Shown here piece after piece: positions 25,426 to 33,706 of a DNA stretch of 64,000 nt (position 1 is the first letter of the stretch; the number at the start of each line of letters is the position of its first letter). The position numbers and the translations under genes are program-made. Source of the DNA: Micromonospora sp. MA102 (GTDB lineage: Bacteria > Actinomycetota > Actinomycetes > Mycobacteriales > Micromonosporaceae); the NCBI RefSeq assembly GCF_025460765.1, contig NZ_JAMWEG010000010.1, positions 62,001 to 126,000 of the forward strand. Reading direction: 5' to 3'. The notes below the pieces were generated by a model. The model worked only from the letters and a program-made list of their open reading frames with translations. It was not told the origin of the DNA and searched no databases.

Positions 25426-27042
25426 GTGGCACACGACGAGGCGACACCGCCGCGCCGCGGCCGGATCGTCATGCTCGTCGACAACAAGGTCGAGGGCGAC
25501 TCCCGGGTGCAGAAGATCGCCCGGTCCGCCGCCGAGGCCGGATGGAACGTCACCCTGCTCGGCCGCTCCCCGGACGGCGTCGAGCGGACCTGGCGGCTGG
25601 GCGCCGCCGAGGTGCGGCTGCTGCCGGTCCCGGAGCCGCTGCACCGGCGCCGCCATGAGTTCCGCCGCTCGCTGCGGTGGCCGCTGGCGTACCGGTCGGA
25701 CGGCGTCGCCGAGCACCGGGCCCAGTGGGTCCGGGCCTGGCGGGCCGACCTGGCCGTCCGCGACGCCCTGGTGGCGCGGCGGGCCGCCGACGGCGAGCTG
25801 GCCGGCGCGCGGCTGGGCCGGGCGCGGCGCGCGCTGCGCCGGCGGGAGGTCGCCGCCCGGCTGCTCGACCGCTGGGTGTGGCTGCGCACGAAGATGATGA
25901 ACCGGGTCCGGTACGGCCGCCGCTTCCGGGGACCGTGGGACCGGGCCTACACGCTGTTCTGGCAGCTCGTCCAGGGTGACCGGGCGTGGCGGCGGCTGGA
26001 GCCGGGGCTCTGGGACTTCGAGCTGGCGTACGGCCCCGAGGTGGACCGGCTGCGCCCGGACCTGATCCACGCGCACGACTTCCGGATGCTCGGCGTCGGC
26101 GCCCGCGCCAAGATCCGGGCCGCCGGCCAGGGCCGCCGGATCGCGCTGGTCTGGGACGCCCACGAGTTCCTCCCCGGGATCAAGCCGTGGCGGGACCACG
26201 CGCGCTGGCTGCCCGCCCACCGGGCCCACGAGCGGGAGTACGCCCCGCACGCCGACGCGGTGCTCACCGTCTCGGCGGACCTGGCCGAGCTGCTGCGCCG
26301 CGAGCACCGGCTCGCCGAGACGCCGGGCGTGCTGCTCAACGCCCCCGCCGACGAGCACCGCCCGGCCGACGACGCGCCGCCGCCGGACCTGCGGGCCGAG
26401 TGCGGGCTCGCCCCCGACGTGCCGCTGGTGGTCTACAGCGGCGCGGCGGCCCCGCAGCGCGGCCTGGACACGCTGGTCGAGGCGTTGCCGCGGCTGCCGG
26501 GCGTGCACCTCGCGCTGGTGGTCAACCCGGCGCTGCGGTACGTCGAGCGGCTCGCCGAACGGGCCGCCCGGCTCGGCGTCGCCGACCGGCTGCACGTGCT
26601 GCCGTACGTGCCGCACTGGCAGGTGGTGCCGTTCCTGTCCGGCGCCGACGTCGGCGTGATCCCGATCCACCACTGGCCCAACCACGAGATCGCCCTGATC
26701 ACCAAGTTCTTCGAGTACGCGCACGCGCGGCTGCCGGTGGTGGTCAGCGACGTGCGGACCATGGCGGCGACGGTGCGGGAGACCGGCCAGGGCGAGGTGT
26801 TCCGGGCCGGCGACGTCGACGACCTCGTCCGCGCGGTGACCGCCGTGCTGGCCGACCCCGCCCGGCACCGCGCCGCGTACGACCGGCCGGGCCTGCTCGC
26901 CGCCTGGACCTGGTCGGCGCAGGCCGAGGTGCTGGAGGCGGCGTACCGCCGGCTGCTGCCCGACGCCCCGCCCCCGCCCGACACGGACCCGTCCGAATCG
27001 TCGACTTCCCGAGGAGCGCTCCGGTGCCCACCCCAGACGTGA
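25426..27042 (+). CDS. Family 4-type glycosyltransferase
   Basis: 538 residues from a GTG at 25426 with GGAGG 7 nt upstream. The N-terminal Rossmann half begins RIVMLVDNKVEGDSRVQK, includes LIHAHDFRMLGVGARAK and WDAHEFLPG; the C-terminal half has VVYSGAAAPQRGLDTLVEAL, LPYVPHWQVVPFLSGADVGV and the nucleotide-sugar acidic site near IPIHHWPNHEIALITKFFEY. A basic, helical insertion (about 70-150) is unusual. It is likely a retaining sugar transferase for a cell-surface polymer. The GT2 gene starts 19 bp inside its end, so the two form one unit. Confidence 0.9.
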   Translation: MAHDEATPPRRGRIVMLVDNKVEGDSRVQKIARSAAEAGWNVTLLGRSPDGVERTWRLGAAEVRLLPVPEPLHRRRHEFRRSLRWPLAYRSDGVAEHRAQWVRAWRADLAVRDALVARRAADGELAGARLGRARRALRRREVAARLLDRWVWLRTKMMNRVRYGRRFRGPWDRAYTLFWQLVQGDRAWRRLEPGLWDFELAYGPEVDRLRPDLIHAHDFRMLGVGARAKIRAAGQGRRIALVWDAHEFLPGIKPWRDHARWLPAHRAHEREYAPHADAVLTVSADLAELLRREHRLAETPGVLLNAPADEHRPADDAPPPDLRAECGLAPDVPLVVYSGAAAPQRGLDTLVEALPRLPGVHLALVVNPALRYVERLAERAARLGVADRLHVLPYVPHWQVVPFLSGADVGVIPIHHWPNHEIALITKFFEYAHARLPVVVSDVRTMAATVRETGQGEVFRAGDVDDLVRAVTAVLADPARHRAAYDRPGLLAAWTWSAQAEVLEAAYRRLLPDAPPPPDTDPSESSTSRGALRCPPQT

Positions 27043-28682
27043 GCGTCGTCATCCCGGTCTACAACACCCGGCCCTACCTGCGGGCCTGCCTGAACTCGCT
27101 GCTGCGCCAGACGATCGGCCGCGACCGCCTGGAGATCGTGGCGGTGGACGACGGCTCCACCGACGGCAGCGGCCGGCTGCTGGACCGGCTCGCCGCCCGC
27201 CACCCCGGCACCGTCAAGGTGCTCCACCAGGCCAACTCCGGCGGCCCGGCCGCACCCTGCAACCGCGGCCTGGAGGTGGCGACCGGCCGGTACGTCTTCT
27301 TCCTCGGCTCCGACGACCACCTCGGCCCCGAGGCCCTGGAACGGCTGGTCGCCGCCGCCGACCGGTACGGCTCGGACGTGGTCCTCGGCAAGGTGGTCGG
27401 GGTCAACGGCCGGCACGTCTTCTCCGACGTCTTCGCCGCCGGCAACGCGGTCGACGTGAGCCTGTTCGACTCCGCGTTGCCCTGGTCGCTGGCGAACACC
27501 AAGCTGTTCCGCCGGGACCTCGTGGACCGGCTCGGGCTGCGCTTCCCCGAGGACATGCCGGTGCTCAGCGACCAGCCGTTCACCCTCGCCGCCTGCTACC
27601 ACGCCCGGCGGATCTCGGTGCTCGCCGACTACGACTACTACCACGCGGTGCGCCGCCTGGACGCCCGCAACATCACCTACCACAGCCGCGTCGACAAGCG
27701 CCTGGTCAGCGTGGAGCGGCTGTTCGCCTTCGTGGCCGGGCTGATCCCGGCCGGACCGCGGCGGGACGCGGTGCTGCGCCGGCACGTCGGGCTGGAGCTG
27801 GCCAACCTGGTCGGCGACGACTTCCGCCGCCTGGACCGCGCCGCGCAGGAGCGGGTGCACGCGGCGGTGCGCCGCCTCGTCGAGCGGTACGTCACCGACG
27901 GGCTCCGCGACCGGCTCGACATCGAGGCCCGCCTGCGGCTGGGCGCGGTGACCGCCGGGGGCGTCGACGAGCTGCTGGCGATCATCGAGCAGGACGCCGA
28001 GCGGGGCGTCCCGGCCACGGTGGTGGCCGACGGCCGCTGGCACGCCGGCTACCCGGGCACGCCGGCCGACTGGACCGACGTCACCGAGGTACGCGCCGAC
28101 TGGCTGGCCCGGCTGGACACCGTGACGGTGAGCTGGACGGACGGCCACACGCTCGCGGTGACCACGCGCAGCCCGTACCCCCGCTTCGCCGCGGAGGCGG
28201 GACCGGTGCGGCTGGTGGCCGGCCCGGTCACCGGCACCACCCTGCTGGACGCCACCGACCCGACCGGCCGGACGGTGCGGACCGACTTCCCCGTCGACCG
28301 GCTCCTCGCCGGCAGCGCGGCCAGCGGCCAGCGCCACCCGGTGCGGGCGGAGGTCGACGGGGGCCACGGCCGGGGCAGCGCCCCGGTCCGCGCGCCCCGG
28401 CTCGCCGCCGGCCGCCCCCGGCTGCTGCGCCAGGGCGCCCGCCTGTACGGGATCGCCGCGACCGTCGACCCGCGCAACGGCCAGCTCGTGCTGTCGGTGG
28501 TGCCGGTGACCGCCGGGCAGCTGGTCAGCCGCCTGCGCCGGCGGTGGCGGCGGACCGCGCCGGCCGCCGCCCGCCCGGTCCCGGCGCCGGCCCGGCCGGC
28601 GGGCGCCCCGGCGCCGCTCAACCCGACGAACCACGCCGAGCCGACCCCCAGCCAGGTGGGTCAACTCACCGTCGCGTCCTGA
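27024..28682 (+). CDS. Family 2 glycosyltransferase with a C-terminal extension
   Basis: 552 residues from a GTG at 27024 with GAGGAG 7 nt upstream; it overlaps the preceding gene by 19 bp. GT-A domain: VSVVIPVYNTRPYLRACLNS, IVAVDDGSTDGSG, GRYVFFLGSDDHLG (DxD-type site) and an acceptor region with EDMPVLSDQPFT. After about residue 350 a separate region rich in beta strands and basic residues follows (from VTVSWTDGHTLAV), ending in an Arg/Pro/Ala-rich disordered tail. The design resembles transferases that build teichoic- or teichuronic-type polymers. The acceptor is unknown. Confidence 0.88.
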   Translation: MPTPDVSVVIPVYNTRPYLRACLNSLLRQTIGRDRLEIVAVDDGSTDGSGRLLDRLAARHPGTVKVLHQANSGGPAAPCNRGLEVATGRYVFFLGSDDHLGPEALERLVAAADRYGSDVVLGKVVGVNGRHVFSDVFAAGNAVDVSLFDSALPWSLANTKLFRRDLVDRLGLRFPEDMPVLSDQPFTLAACYHARRISVLADYDYYHAVRRLDARNITYHSRVDKRLVSVERLFAFVAGLIPAGPRRDAVLRRHVGLELANLVGDDFRRLDRAAQERVHAAVRRLVERYVTDGLRDRLDIEARLRLGAVTAGGVDELLAIIEQDAERGVPATVVADGRWHAGYPGTPADWTDVTEVRADWLARLDTVTVSWTDGHTLAVTTRSPYPRFAAEAGPVRLVAGPVTGTTLLDATDPTGRTVRTDFPVDRLLAGSAASGQRHPVRAEVDGGHGRGSAPVRAPRLAAGRPRLLRQGARLYGIAATVDPRNGQLVLSVVPVTAGQLVSRLRRRWRRTAPAAARPVPAPARPAGAPAPLNPTNHAEPTPSQVGQLTVAS

Positions 28683-28710
28683 GCCGCGGACCCGGTCGCT
28701 CGCGGCGGCG

Positions 28711-29004
28711 TCAGAGCGGGCGGGGGTGCGGCTGGTCGAGGGCCATGGGCACCTGGAGGAACGTCGTGCCGCGCAGGTCGAGCCAGGCCCGGTCGGGAGC
28801 GCGGACCAGGCGCACCATCACCTCGGAGCACACCGGGCAGCGTCCGATCAGCCCGGGCGCGTGCGAGTAGACGTGCAGCCCCGCCACCGGTCCGGTCATG
28901 CCGCAGTGGTCGCAGCGCCCGGTGGCGGAGCTCAGGTCGACCGCGAAGAGGTCGCGCAGCGGCCCGTCGAGCATGTTGCCGTCCAGGTAGGACATGTCGG
29001 TCAT
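28711..29004 (-). CDS. DUF6510-family small zinc-ribbon protein
   Basis: 97 residues. Two Cys pairs, CDHCG and CPVCS, spaced about 27 residues apart, give a zinc ribbon; conserved flanks are MLDGPLRDLFAVD, LHVYSHAPGLIGRC and WLDLRGTTFLQ. I recognise this as the DUF6510 type, which commonly accompanies the flavin reductase and molybdopterin oxidoreductase found here. It is last in that three-gene minus-strand unit, 17 nt after the reductase. Possible electron-transfer or assembly partner (inference). Confidence 0.8.
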   Translation of the reverse strand: MTDMSYLDGNMLDGPLRDLFAVDLSSATGRCDHCGMTGPVAGLHVYSHAPGLIGRCPVCSEVMVRLVRAPDRAWLDLRGTTFLQVPMALDQPHPRPL

Positions 29005-29021
29005 GCGCTCTCCTCGGGTGG

Positions 29022-29810
29022 TCAGCCGGTCGGGCCGAACCGCTCGGTCTTCACCCGCCGGGTCGGATGGCCCAGCCCGACCAGCAGGTCCGCCACGGTC
29101 TCCACGAAGCCGGTGGGGCCGCAGACGTAGCAGAGCGGCTCCAGGTCGGGCGGCCAGCCGTGGCTGTTCACGTCGGCAAGGCCAATCCGGTGCGGCTCCC
29201 CCCGCCAGCCCTCCGGCGCCGCCCGGGTGTAGACGTACGCGACGTCGAGGCCCTGGTCGTCGCGGGTGCGGCGGCGCAGCTCGTCGGCGTAGATGACGTC
29301 GTCGGGGGTGCGCACCGAGTAGATGAGCCGGAACGGCGCCCGGCTGCCGGCGGCCCGCCGGGCCCGGACCATCGCCATCAGCGGCACCACGCCGGAACCG
29401 CCGGCGACCAGCAGCACCGGCGCGCTCTCGTCGGTGCGCCAGACGAACCAGCCGCCGACCGGCCCGCGCACCTCCACCGGGTCGCCCTCGGCGTAGGTGT
29501 CGGTGAGGTACGGCGACACCTCCCCGTCGGGCACCCGCTGCACGGTCACCGCGATCCGCTCCCCCTCGGCCGGCCCAGCCAGCGAGTACGAGCGGGCCGC
29601 CTGGTAACCGTCGGCGGCGGTGAGCCGGATGTCGAGGTGCTGCCCGGGCTCGTGTCCCGGCCAGCCGGGCACGTCCAGCACCAGGGTCTGCGCGCTCGGT
29701 GTCTCGACCCGCCGCTCCACCAGCCGGGCGACGCGCCAGGTCAGGGGGGCGACCATCCGGCCGCCGGTCGTCGGGGCGGCCACCTCAGTCGCCCTGGTAG
29801 CGCTGCTCAC
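29022..29810 (-). CDS. Ferredoxin reductase-like FAD/NAD-binding oxidoreductase
   Basis: 262 residues if started at the GTG at 29810; a GTG at 29783, just after the stop of the upstream gene, is also plausible. FAD motif ARSYSLAGP, NAD region LLVAGGSGVVPLMAMVRA and the C-terminal CYVCGPTGFVETVADLL define a ferredoxin:NAD(P)H reductase-type flavoprotein without an iron-sulfur domain. It probably supplies or accepts electrons for the molybdopterin protein encoded just upstream, whose gene overlaps it by 26 bp. Confidence 0.9.
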   Translation of the reverse strand: MSSATRATEVAAPTTGGRMVAPLTWRVARLVERRVETPSAQTLVLDVPGWPGHEPGQHLDIRLTAADGYQAARSYSLAGPAEGERIAVTVQRVPDGEVSPYLTDTYAEGDPVEVRGPVGGWFVWRTDESAPVLLVAGGSGVVPLMAMVRARRAAGSRAPFRLIYSVRTPDDVIYADELRRRTRDDQGLDVAYVYTRAAPEGWRGEPHRIGLADVNSHGWPPDLEPLCYVCGPTGFVETVADLLVGLGHPTRRVKTERFGPTG

Positions 29811-30384
29811 GCCACGGGTCGCCGTAGTCGTGGTAGCCGGCGGTCTCCCAGAAGCCCGGCTGGTCGTCGGCGAACAGCCGGACCCCGCGCACCCACTTGG
29901 CCGACTTCCAGAAGTAGAGGTGCGGCACGAGCAGCCGGGCCGGGCCGCCGTGCTCGGCCGGCAGCGGGCCCCCCTCGTAGGTGTGGACCACCCAGGCCCG
30001 GCCGCCCCGCAGGTCGTCCAGCGGCACGTTGGTGGTGTAGCCGCCGTACGAGTGGGCCAGCGCGTACCGGGCGGCGGTGTCGACGCCGTCGAGCAGGGTG
30101 TCCAGCGACACCCCCTGCCAGTCGGTGCCCAGCTTCGACCAGCGGGTGACGCAGTGGATGTCCACGTGCGGCGTCTCCTGCGGCAGGCCCATCAGCTCGT
30201 CCCAGGACCAGCGGTACTCGGCGCCCGTCTCCGTGGTGAGCACGAACTCCCAGGTGTCCAGCGGCACCCGGGGTGTCGGCCCGGCGGAGAGCACCGGGAA
30301 GTCCTGGGTGAGGTACTGGCCCGGCGGCAGGGCCGGTTCGGCCGTACGGGGCCGGCCCTGAAAGCCTGGCGAGACGATTCCCAC
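29785..30384 (-). CDS. Molybdopterin-dependent (sulfite oxidase-fold) oxidoreductase
   Basis: 199 residues from a GTG at 30384. It contains the SUOX-fold pattern: WEFVLTTETGAEYRWSWDEL, the molybdenum-ligand Cys in DIHCVTRWSK, LAHSYGGYTTNVPL, and GGPARLLVPHLYFWKSAKWV. It is cytoplasmic (no Tat signal), unlike MsrP/YedY, and is one domain shorter than sulfite oxidases. Substrate unknown; with the coupled flavin reductase and DUF6510 protein it forms a small redox system. A MOSC protein at 42286 may be a distant relative in cofactor use but is not linked. Confidence 0.9.
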   Translation of the reverse strand: MGIVSPGFQGRPRTAEPALPPGQYLTQDFPVLSAGPTPRVPLDTWEFVLTTETGAEYRWSWDELMGLPQETPHVDIHCVTRWSKLGTDWQGVSLDTLLDGVDTAARYALAHSYGGYTTNVPLDDLRGGRAWVVHTYEGGPLPAEHGGPARLLVPHLYFWKSAKWVRGVRLFADDQPGFWETAGYHDYGDPWREQRYQGD

Positions 30385-30433
30385 GCGTCAGTCGTACCAC
30401 CTGCGGTGGGTCGGGGCCACGGGTTCGGCCGGG

Positions 30434-31453
30434 TCACTGCCGCTCGACGACGACCTGCCGCTCGCCGGGGGCGCGGTCGCGGGTGGCGCGCAGGCTGGTC
30501 AGCGTCACGATCACCAGGATGCCGATGATGACGCCGAGCGAGGCCAGGGTGGGGATCTGCGGCACCCCGGGCCAGATGCCGTGCGCCCAGTGCAGGCCCA
30601 GCTTGAGGCCGATGAAGGCCAGGATGGCGGCCAGGCCGTAGCTGAGGTGCACGAGGCGGCTCAGGGCGGCGTGCAGGACGAAGTAGAGCGCGCGCAGACC
30701 GAGCAGGGCGAAGGCGTTGGTGGCGAAGACCAGGTAGGGGTCCTCGGTGATGCCGTAGACGGCGGGCACCGAGTCGACGGCGAAGACCACGTCGGTGGCG
30801 AGCACCGCGACCACCACGAGGGCGAACGGGGTGAGCGCCCGCCGGCCGTTCCGCCGGATGGTCATCCTCGGGCCGTGGTACTCGTCGACCACCGGCATGA
30901 CCTTGCGCAGCAGCCGGACCGACCGCATCTTGTCGATGTCGACCTCCTGCTCGTGCCCGGTGAGGGCGTCACGCAGCAGCTTGACCGCGGTGGCGACCAG
31001 GATGAGCGCGAAGAGCAGGAAGGCGAAGTCGAGGGTCTGCAGGGCGGCGGCGCCCAGGGCGATGAAGATCGCGCGCAGCACCAGCGCGCCGGCGATGCCG
31101 TAGAGCAGCACCCGCTGGGCCAGCACGGCGGGCACCGCGAACGCGGCCAGCAGCAGCATGAAGACGAAGAGGTTGTCGACCGAGAGCGACTTCTCCACCA
31201 GGTAGCCGGTGAGATACTGGACGCCCTGCTCCGAGCCGTAGCGACCCCACACCCAGGCGCCGAAGGCCAGCGGCAGGGCGACGTAGAAGGCCGACCAGCC
31301 CAGCGCCTCCTTCAGGGAGACCTCGTGCGGCTTCCGGGTGACCAGGAAGTCCAGCACCAGCAGCGCCAGCACGCCGGCGATGGTCACCGCCCAGAGGGTG
31401 GGGGTGCCGACCGACGACAACTCGGCGGCGGACAGGTATGACAACTCGGTCAT
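30434..31453 (-). CDS. TerC-family integral membrane protein, likely manganese exporter
   Basis: 339 residues with about nine membrane helices. The TerC core has VEKSLSVDNLFVFMLLL, with conserved acidic/Asn residues in the helix, and VLATDVVFAVDSVPAVYGI, with the second acidic site. Known TerC/Alx proteins move Mn2+ out of or across the membrane and help metalate exported proteins. The 5' leader carries a yybP-ykoY motif and a DtxR-like box, which fits manganese control. The C-terminal tail is charged. Confidence 0.93.
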   Translation of the reverse strand: MTELSYLSAAELSSVGTPTLWAVTIAGVLALLVLDFLVTRKPHEVSLKEALGWSAFYVALPLAFGAWVWGRYGSEQGVQYLTGYLVEKSLSVDNLFVFMLLLAAFAVPAVLAQRVLLYGIAGALVLRAIFIALGAAALQTLDFAFLLFALILVATAVKLLRDALTGHEQEVDIDKMRSVRLLRKVMPVVDEYHGPRMTIRRNGRRALTPFALVVVAVLATDVVFAVDSVPAVYGITEDPYLVFATNAFALLGLRALYFVLHAALSRLVHLSYGLAAILAFIGLKLGLHWAHGIWPGVPQIPTLASLGVIIGILVIVTLTSLRATRDRAPGERQVVVERQ

Positions 31454-31479
31454 GGAGCCTCCTCGAACACGGTGCCATG

Positions 31480-31580
31480 TCCGAGGTCTCCTTCACCCAC
31501 CGATCGTGGGCAACCACCCGAGGCGGACCCGGGGCCCGCCGTACTGACCGGAATGGTTCGTGGGAAGTACTCCCCTCGCG
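31480..31580 (-). promoter_or_regulatory. yybP-ykoY (Mn2+) riboswitch upstream of terC
   Basis: Read on the minus strand the leader begins GAGGGGAGTACTTCCC, continues with TTCCGGTCAGTACGGCGG and a GC-rich helix, and closes with GGGTGAAGGAGACCTCGG. The GGGGAGUA and GAAGGAGACCUCGG segments are the conserved parts of this riboswitch class in actinobacteria, and terC is its best-known target. About 26 nt separate it from the terC start. Metal-bound RNA usually turns expression on. Confidence 0.85.
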
Positions 31581-31584
31581 GCTC

Positions 31585-31616
31585 CAAGGTTAGGGCAACC
31601 TCAACCCGCGCGCCAA
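31585..31616 (-). promoter_or_regulatory. terC promoter with overlapping DtxR/IdeR/MntR-like box
   Basis: On the minus strand TTGGCG (31611-31616), an 18 nt spacer and TAACCT (31587-31592) form a promoter for the riboswitch RNA. Bases 31585-31603 read CAAGGTTAGGGCAACCTCA on the plus strand, matching 14 of 19 positions of the IdeR/DtxR consensus. The box covers the -10, so a metal-loaded repressor would block transcription. Confidence 0.55.
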
Positions 31617-31691
31617 GTCTCGGCGCCGATGATTGCCCTGGTCAACCGCTGTGCGAGACGATGGGGCGTGGTGCCCCGCCGGCCGGGGCCC

Positions 31692-31704
31692 TATGGTGGC
31701 GCGA
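31692..31704 (+). promoter_or_regulatory. -10 box of a leaderless gene
   Basis: TATGGT at 31692-31697 followed by 6 nt and the ATG at 31704; no ribosome site is present. Confidence 0.5.
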
Positions 31705-32852
31705 TGAGCAGTCAGGGGCCGCTGACCGGCGTACGGGTGATCGAGCTGGCCGGCATCGGCCCCGGGCCGTTCGCCGCCATGATGCTCGCCGACCTCGGCG
31801 CGGACGTGGTGCGGGTGGACCGGATCGGCGGTGGCGGCTTCGGCGACGTCCCGGGCGACCTGCTGAACCGCAACCGCCGGTCGGTCGCCGTCGACCTCAA
31901 GACGCCCGAGGGACGCGAGGTGGTGCTCGCCCTGGTCGTTGGGGCGGACGCGCTGATCGAGGGCTTCCGGCCCGGGGTCACCGAGCGGCTCGGCCTCGGC
32001 CCGGACGACTGCCGCGCCGCGAACCCCCGCCTGGTTTACGGGCGGATGACCGGCTGGGGGCAGGACGGCCCGCTCGCCCACACGGCCGGCCACGACATCG
32101 ACTACCTGGCGCTGACCGGCGCGCTGCACGGCGTCGGCCGGGCCGGCGAACGCCCGGTGCCGCCCATGAACCTGCTCGGCGACTTCGGCGGCGGCGGGAT
32201 GATGCTGGCCCTCGGCGTCGTGGCGGCGCTGTACGCGGTCCGCGCCGGCGCGCCCGGCCAGGTGGTCGACGCGGCCATCGTGGACGGCGTGTCGGTGCTG
32301 TCCACCCAGATCCACGCGCTGCGCCGCGCCGGCATGTGGCAGGACCCGCGCGGGGTGAACCTGCTCGACGGCGGCGCGCCCTTCTACGACACCTACGAGT
32401 GCGCCGACGGGCGGCACCTCGCGGTCGGCGCCCTGGAGCCGCGGTTCTACGACGAGCTGGTCCGGCTCACCGGTTTCCCGCTCGACGGCGACGAGGCCCC
32501 CGACCGGCACGACCCGGCGAACTGGCCGGCGCTGCGGGCGGCCTGGGCGCGGCTGTTCCGCACCCGCACCCGCGACGAGTGGGCCGCGCTGCTGGCCGGC
32601 ACCGACGCCTGCGTGGCGCCGGTGCTCGACTGGGCCGAGGCCCCGGAGCACCCGCACCTGGCCGCCCGGGAGGTCTTCGTCGCGCCCGACGGGGTTACCC
32701 AGCCGGCACCCGCGCCGCGCTTCTCGGCCACCCCCACCTCCGTACGCCGGCCGCCGCCGCGGCCCGGTGAGCACACCGACGAGCTGCTGGCCGAGGCCGG
32801 TCTCGACACCGCCCGGATCGACGCCCTGCGCGCCGCCGGCACGGTCGCCTGA
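31704..32852 (+). CDS. Alpha-methylacyl-CoA racemase-like CoA transferase (family III)
   Basis: 382 residues from the ATG at 31704. The racemase signature is complete: VIELAGIGPGPFAAMMLADLG at the start, TAGHDIDYLALTG (catalytic His), NLLGDFGGGGMM (catalytic Asp) and GALEPRFYDEL (Glu). These residues distinguish AMACR/MCR racemases from formyl-CoA-type transferases. It should epimerise 2-methyl-branched acyl-CoAs before beta-oxidation. A leaderless transcript is likely. It is divergent from terC and may share the regulatory region. Confidence 0.9.
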   Translation: MSSQGPLTGVRVIELAGIGPGPFAAMMLADLGADVVRVDRIGGGGFGDVPGDLLNRNRRSVAVDLKTPEGREVVLALVVGADALIEGFRPGVTERLGLGPDDCRAANPRLVYGRMTGWGQDGPLAHTAGHDIDYLALTGALHGVGRAGERPVPPMNLLGDFGGGGMMLALGVVAALYAVRAGAPGQVVDAAIVDGVSVLSTQIHALRRAGMWQDPRGVNLLDGGAPFYDTYECADGRHLAVGALEPRFYDELVRLTGFPLDGDEAPDRHDPANWPALRAAWARLFRTRTRDEWAALLAGTDACVAPVLDWAEAPEHPHLAAREVFVAPDGVTQPAPAPRFSATPTSVRRPPPRPGEHTDELLAEAGLDTARIDALRAAGTVA

Positions 32853-32864
32853 CGGGCGGCCGGG

Positions 32865-33269
32865 TCAGCGGCGGGTGGCGCCGGGCGCCAGGGCGGGTTC
32901 CACCATGTCCCGGTAGTCGCGGGGCATCTGGACCACCACGTCGTCGAACTCCCCACCGGTGACCGCCTCGCGCAGGGTGACGAACACCGCGCACACCGCC
33001 TCCCGGGCGAGGTTGCCGTCCACCCCGGCGCGCCGGCTCACCCGGGCCACGAACTCGGCCGCGCCGAACCGGTCCGCCGCCTCGGTGGCCGGGTGCGGCT
33101 TGAGCACCCGTTGCAGCTCCTTCGGGAGCTGCGCGGCGAGGTCCAGCACCTCACCCCCGGTCAGCCGCTCGGTCAGCGTCTCCAGCGTGGCCCGGGTCAG
33201 TTCGGCGGCCCGCTCCGGCGCCGTCCGGGCCCGCCCGGCCACCCGGTCGACGAAGGTCTGGTAATCCAT
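32865..33269 (-). CDS. DUF2267 protein
   Basis: 134 residues, one DUF2267 domain: YQTFVDRVAGRARTAPERAA, TLETLTERLTGGEVLDLAAQL and RVSRRAGVDGNLAREAVCAV. The family is all-helical, soluble and of unknown function. In actinomycetes it often sits with stress genes, and a perfect stress-type promoter lies upstream here. A second DUF2267 domain occurs in the fusion at 14987. Confidence 0.88.
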   Translation of the reverse strand: MDYQTFVDRVAGRARTAPERAAELTRATLETLTERLTGGEVLDLAAQLPKELQRVLKPHPATEAADRFGAAEFVARVSRRAGVDGNLAREAVCAVFVTLREAVTGGEFDDVVVQMPRDYRDMVEPALAPGATRR

Positions 33270-33307
33270 CGGTGTACCCCCTCAGGGCTGCTCACGCGCC
33301 CCGCGGC

Positions 33308-33332
33308 GTACCCGCCCGGGCGGGTCGGAAAC
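33308..33332 (-). promoter_or_regulatory. SigB/SigH-like stress promoter before the DUF2267 gene
   Basis: On the minus strand GTTTC (33328-33332), exactly 14 nt spacer and GGGTAC (33308-33313): the full textbook match. The start codon is 39 nt downstream. Confidence 0.65.
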
Positions 33333-33427
33333 TGCCGCATTTTCCGCCCCACGGGTGCGTGACCGGCGCGGCGCCGGGTAACCGCCGCCGGTCGTGACCG
33401 CAACTACAGGCGCGAGGAGCCCGACCC

Positions 33428-33697
33428 ATGGCGAGTTACACCGACGTCCTCGAGTACCTGTCCGCGCTGGACTACCCGGCCGGCAAGGACGACGTCATCC
33501 AGGAGGCCGAACGGGAGGGCGCGCCGCCGGAGGTGTTGAAGGCGCTGCGGGCGCTGCCGCCGGTGGACTACGCCAACGGCACCGAGGTGGCCCGCTCGGC
33601 GGGTATCGACGCCGCCCCCGAGGTGGGCCGCTCCCAGCGCGCCGCGCAGGCCCGGGAGCCGCACACGCGGGTTTCACAGCACCTGCGCGGCATCTGA
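33428..33697 (+). CDS. DUF2795 protein
   Basis: 89 residues; ATG preceded by GAGGAG. DUF2795 core: SYTDVLEYLSALDYPAGKDD, VIQEAEREGAPPEVLKALRAL and PVDYANGTEVARS. A small helical domain of unknown function, common near stress proteins. The C-terminal Arg/Ala-rich end is probably flexible. A GGGTAA box at 33376-33381 could be a stress-type -10, but no good -35 is found. Confidence 0.85.
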   Translation: MASYTDVLEYLSALDYPAGKDDVIQEAEREGAPPEVLKALRALPPVDYANGTEVARSAGIDAAPEVGRSQRAAQAREPHTRVSQHLRGI

Positions 33698-33706
33698 CCG
33701 CGCCCG

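Noticed and set aside
25986..28682. A long frame joining the two glycosyltransferases into one protein
   Set aside because: The upstream part is out of frame with the GT4 gene; a GTG at 27024 with a GAGGAG site gives a normal GT2 start.
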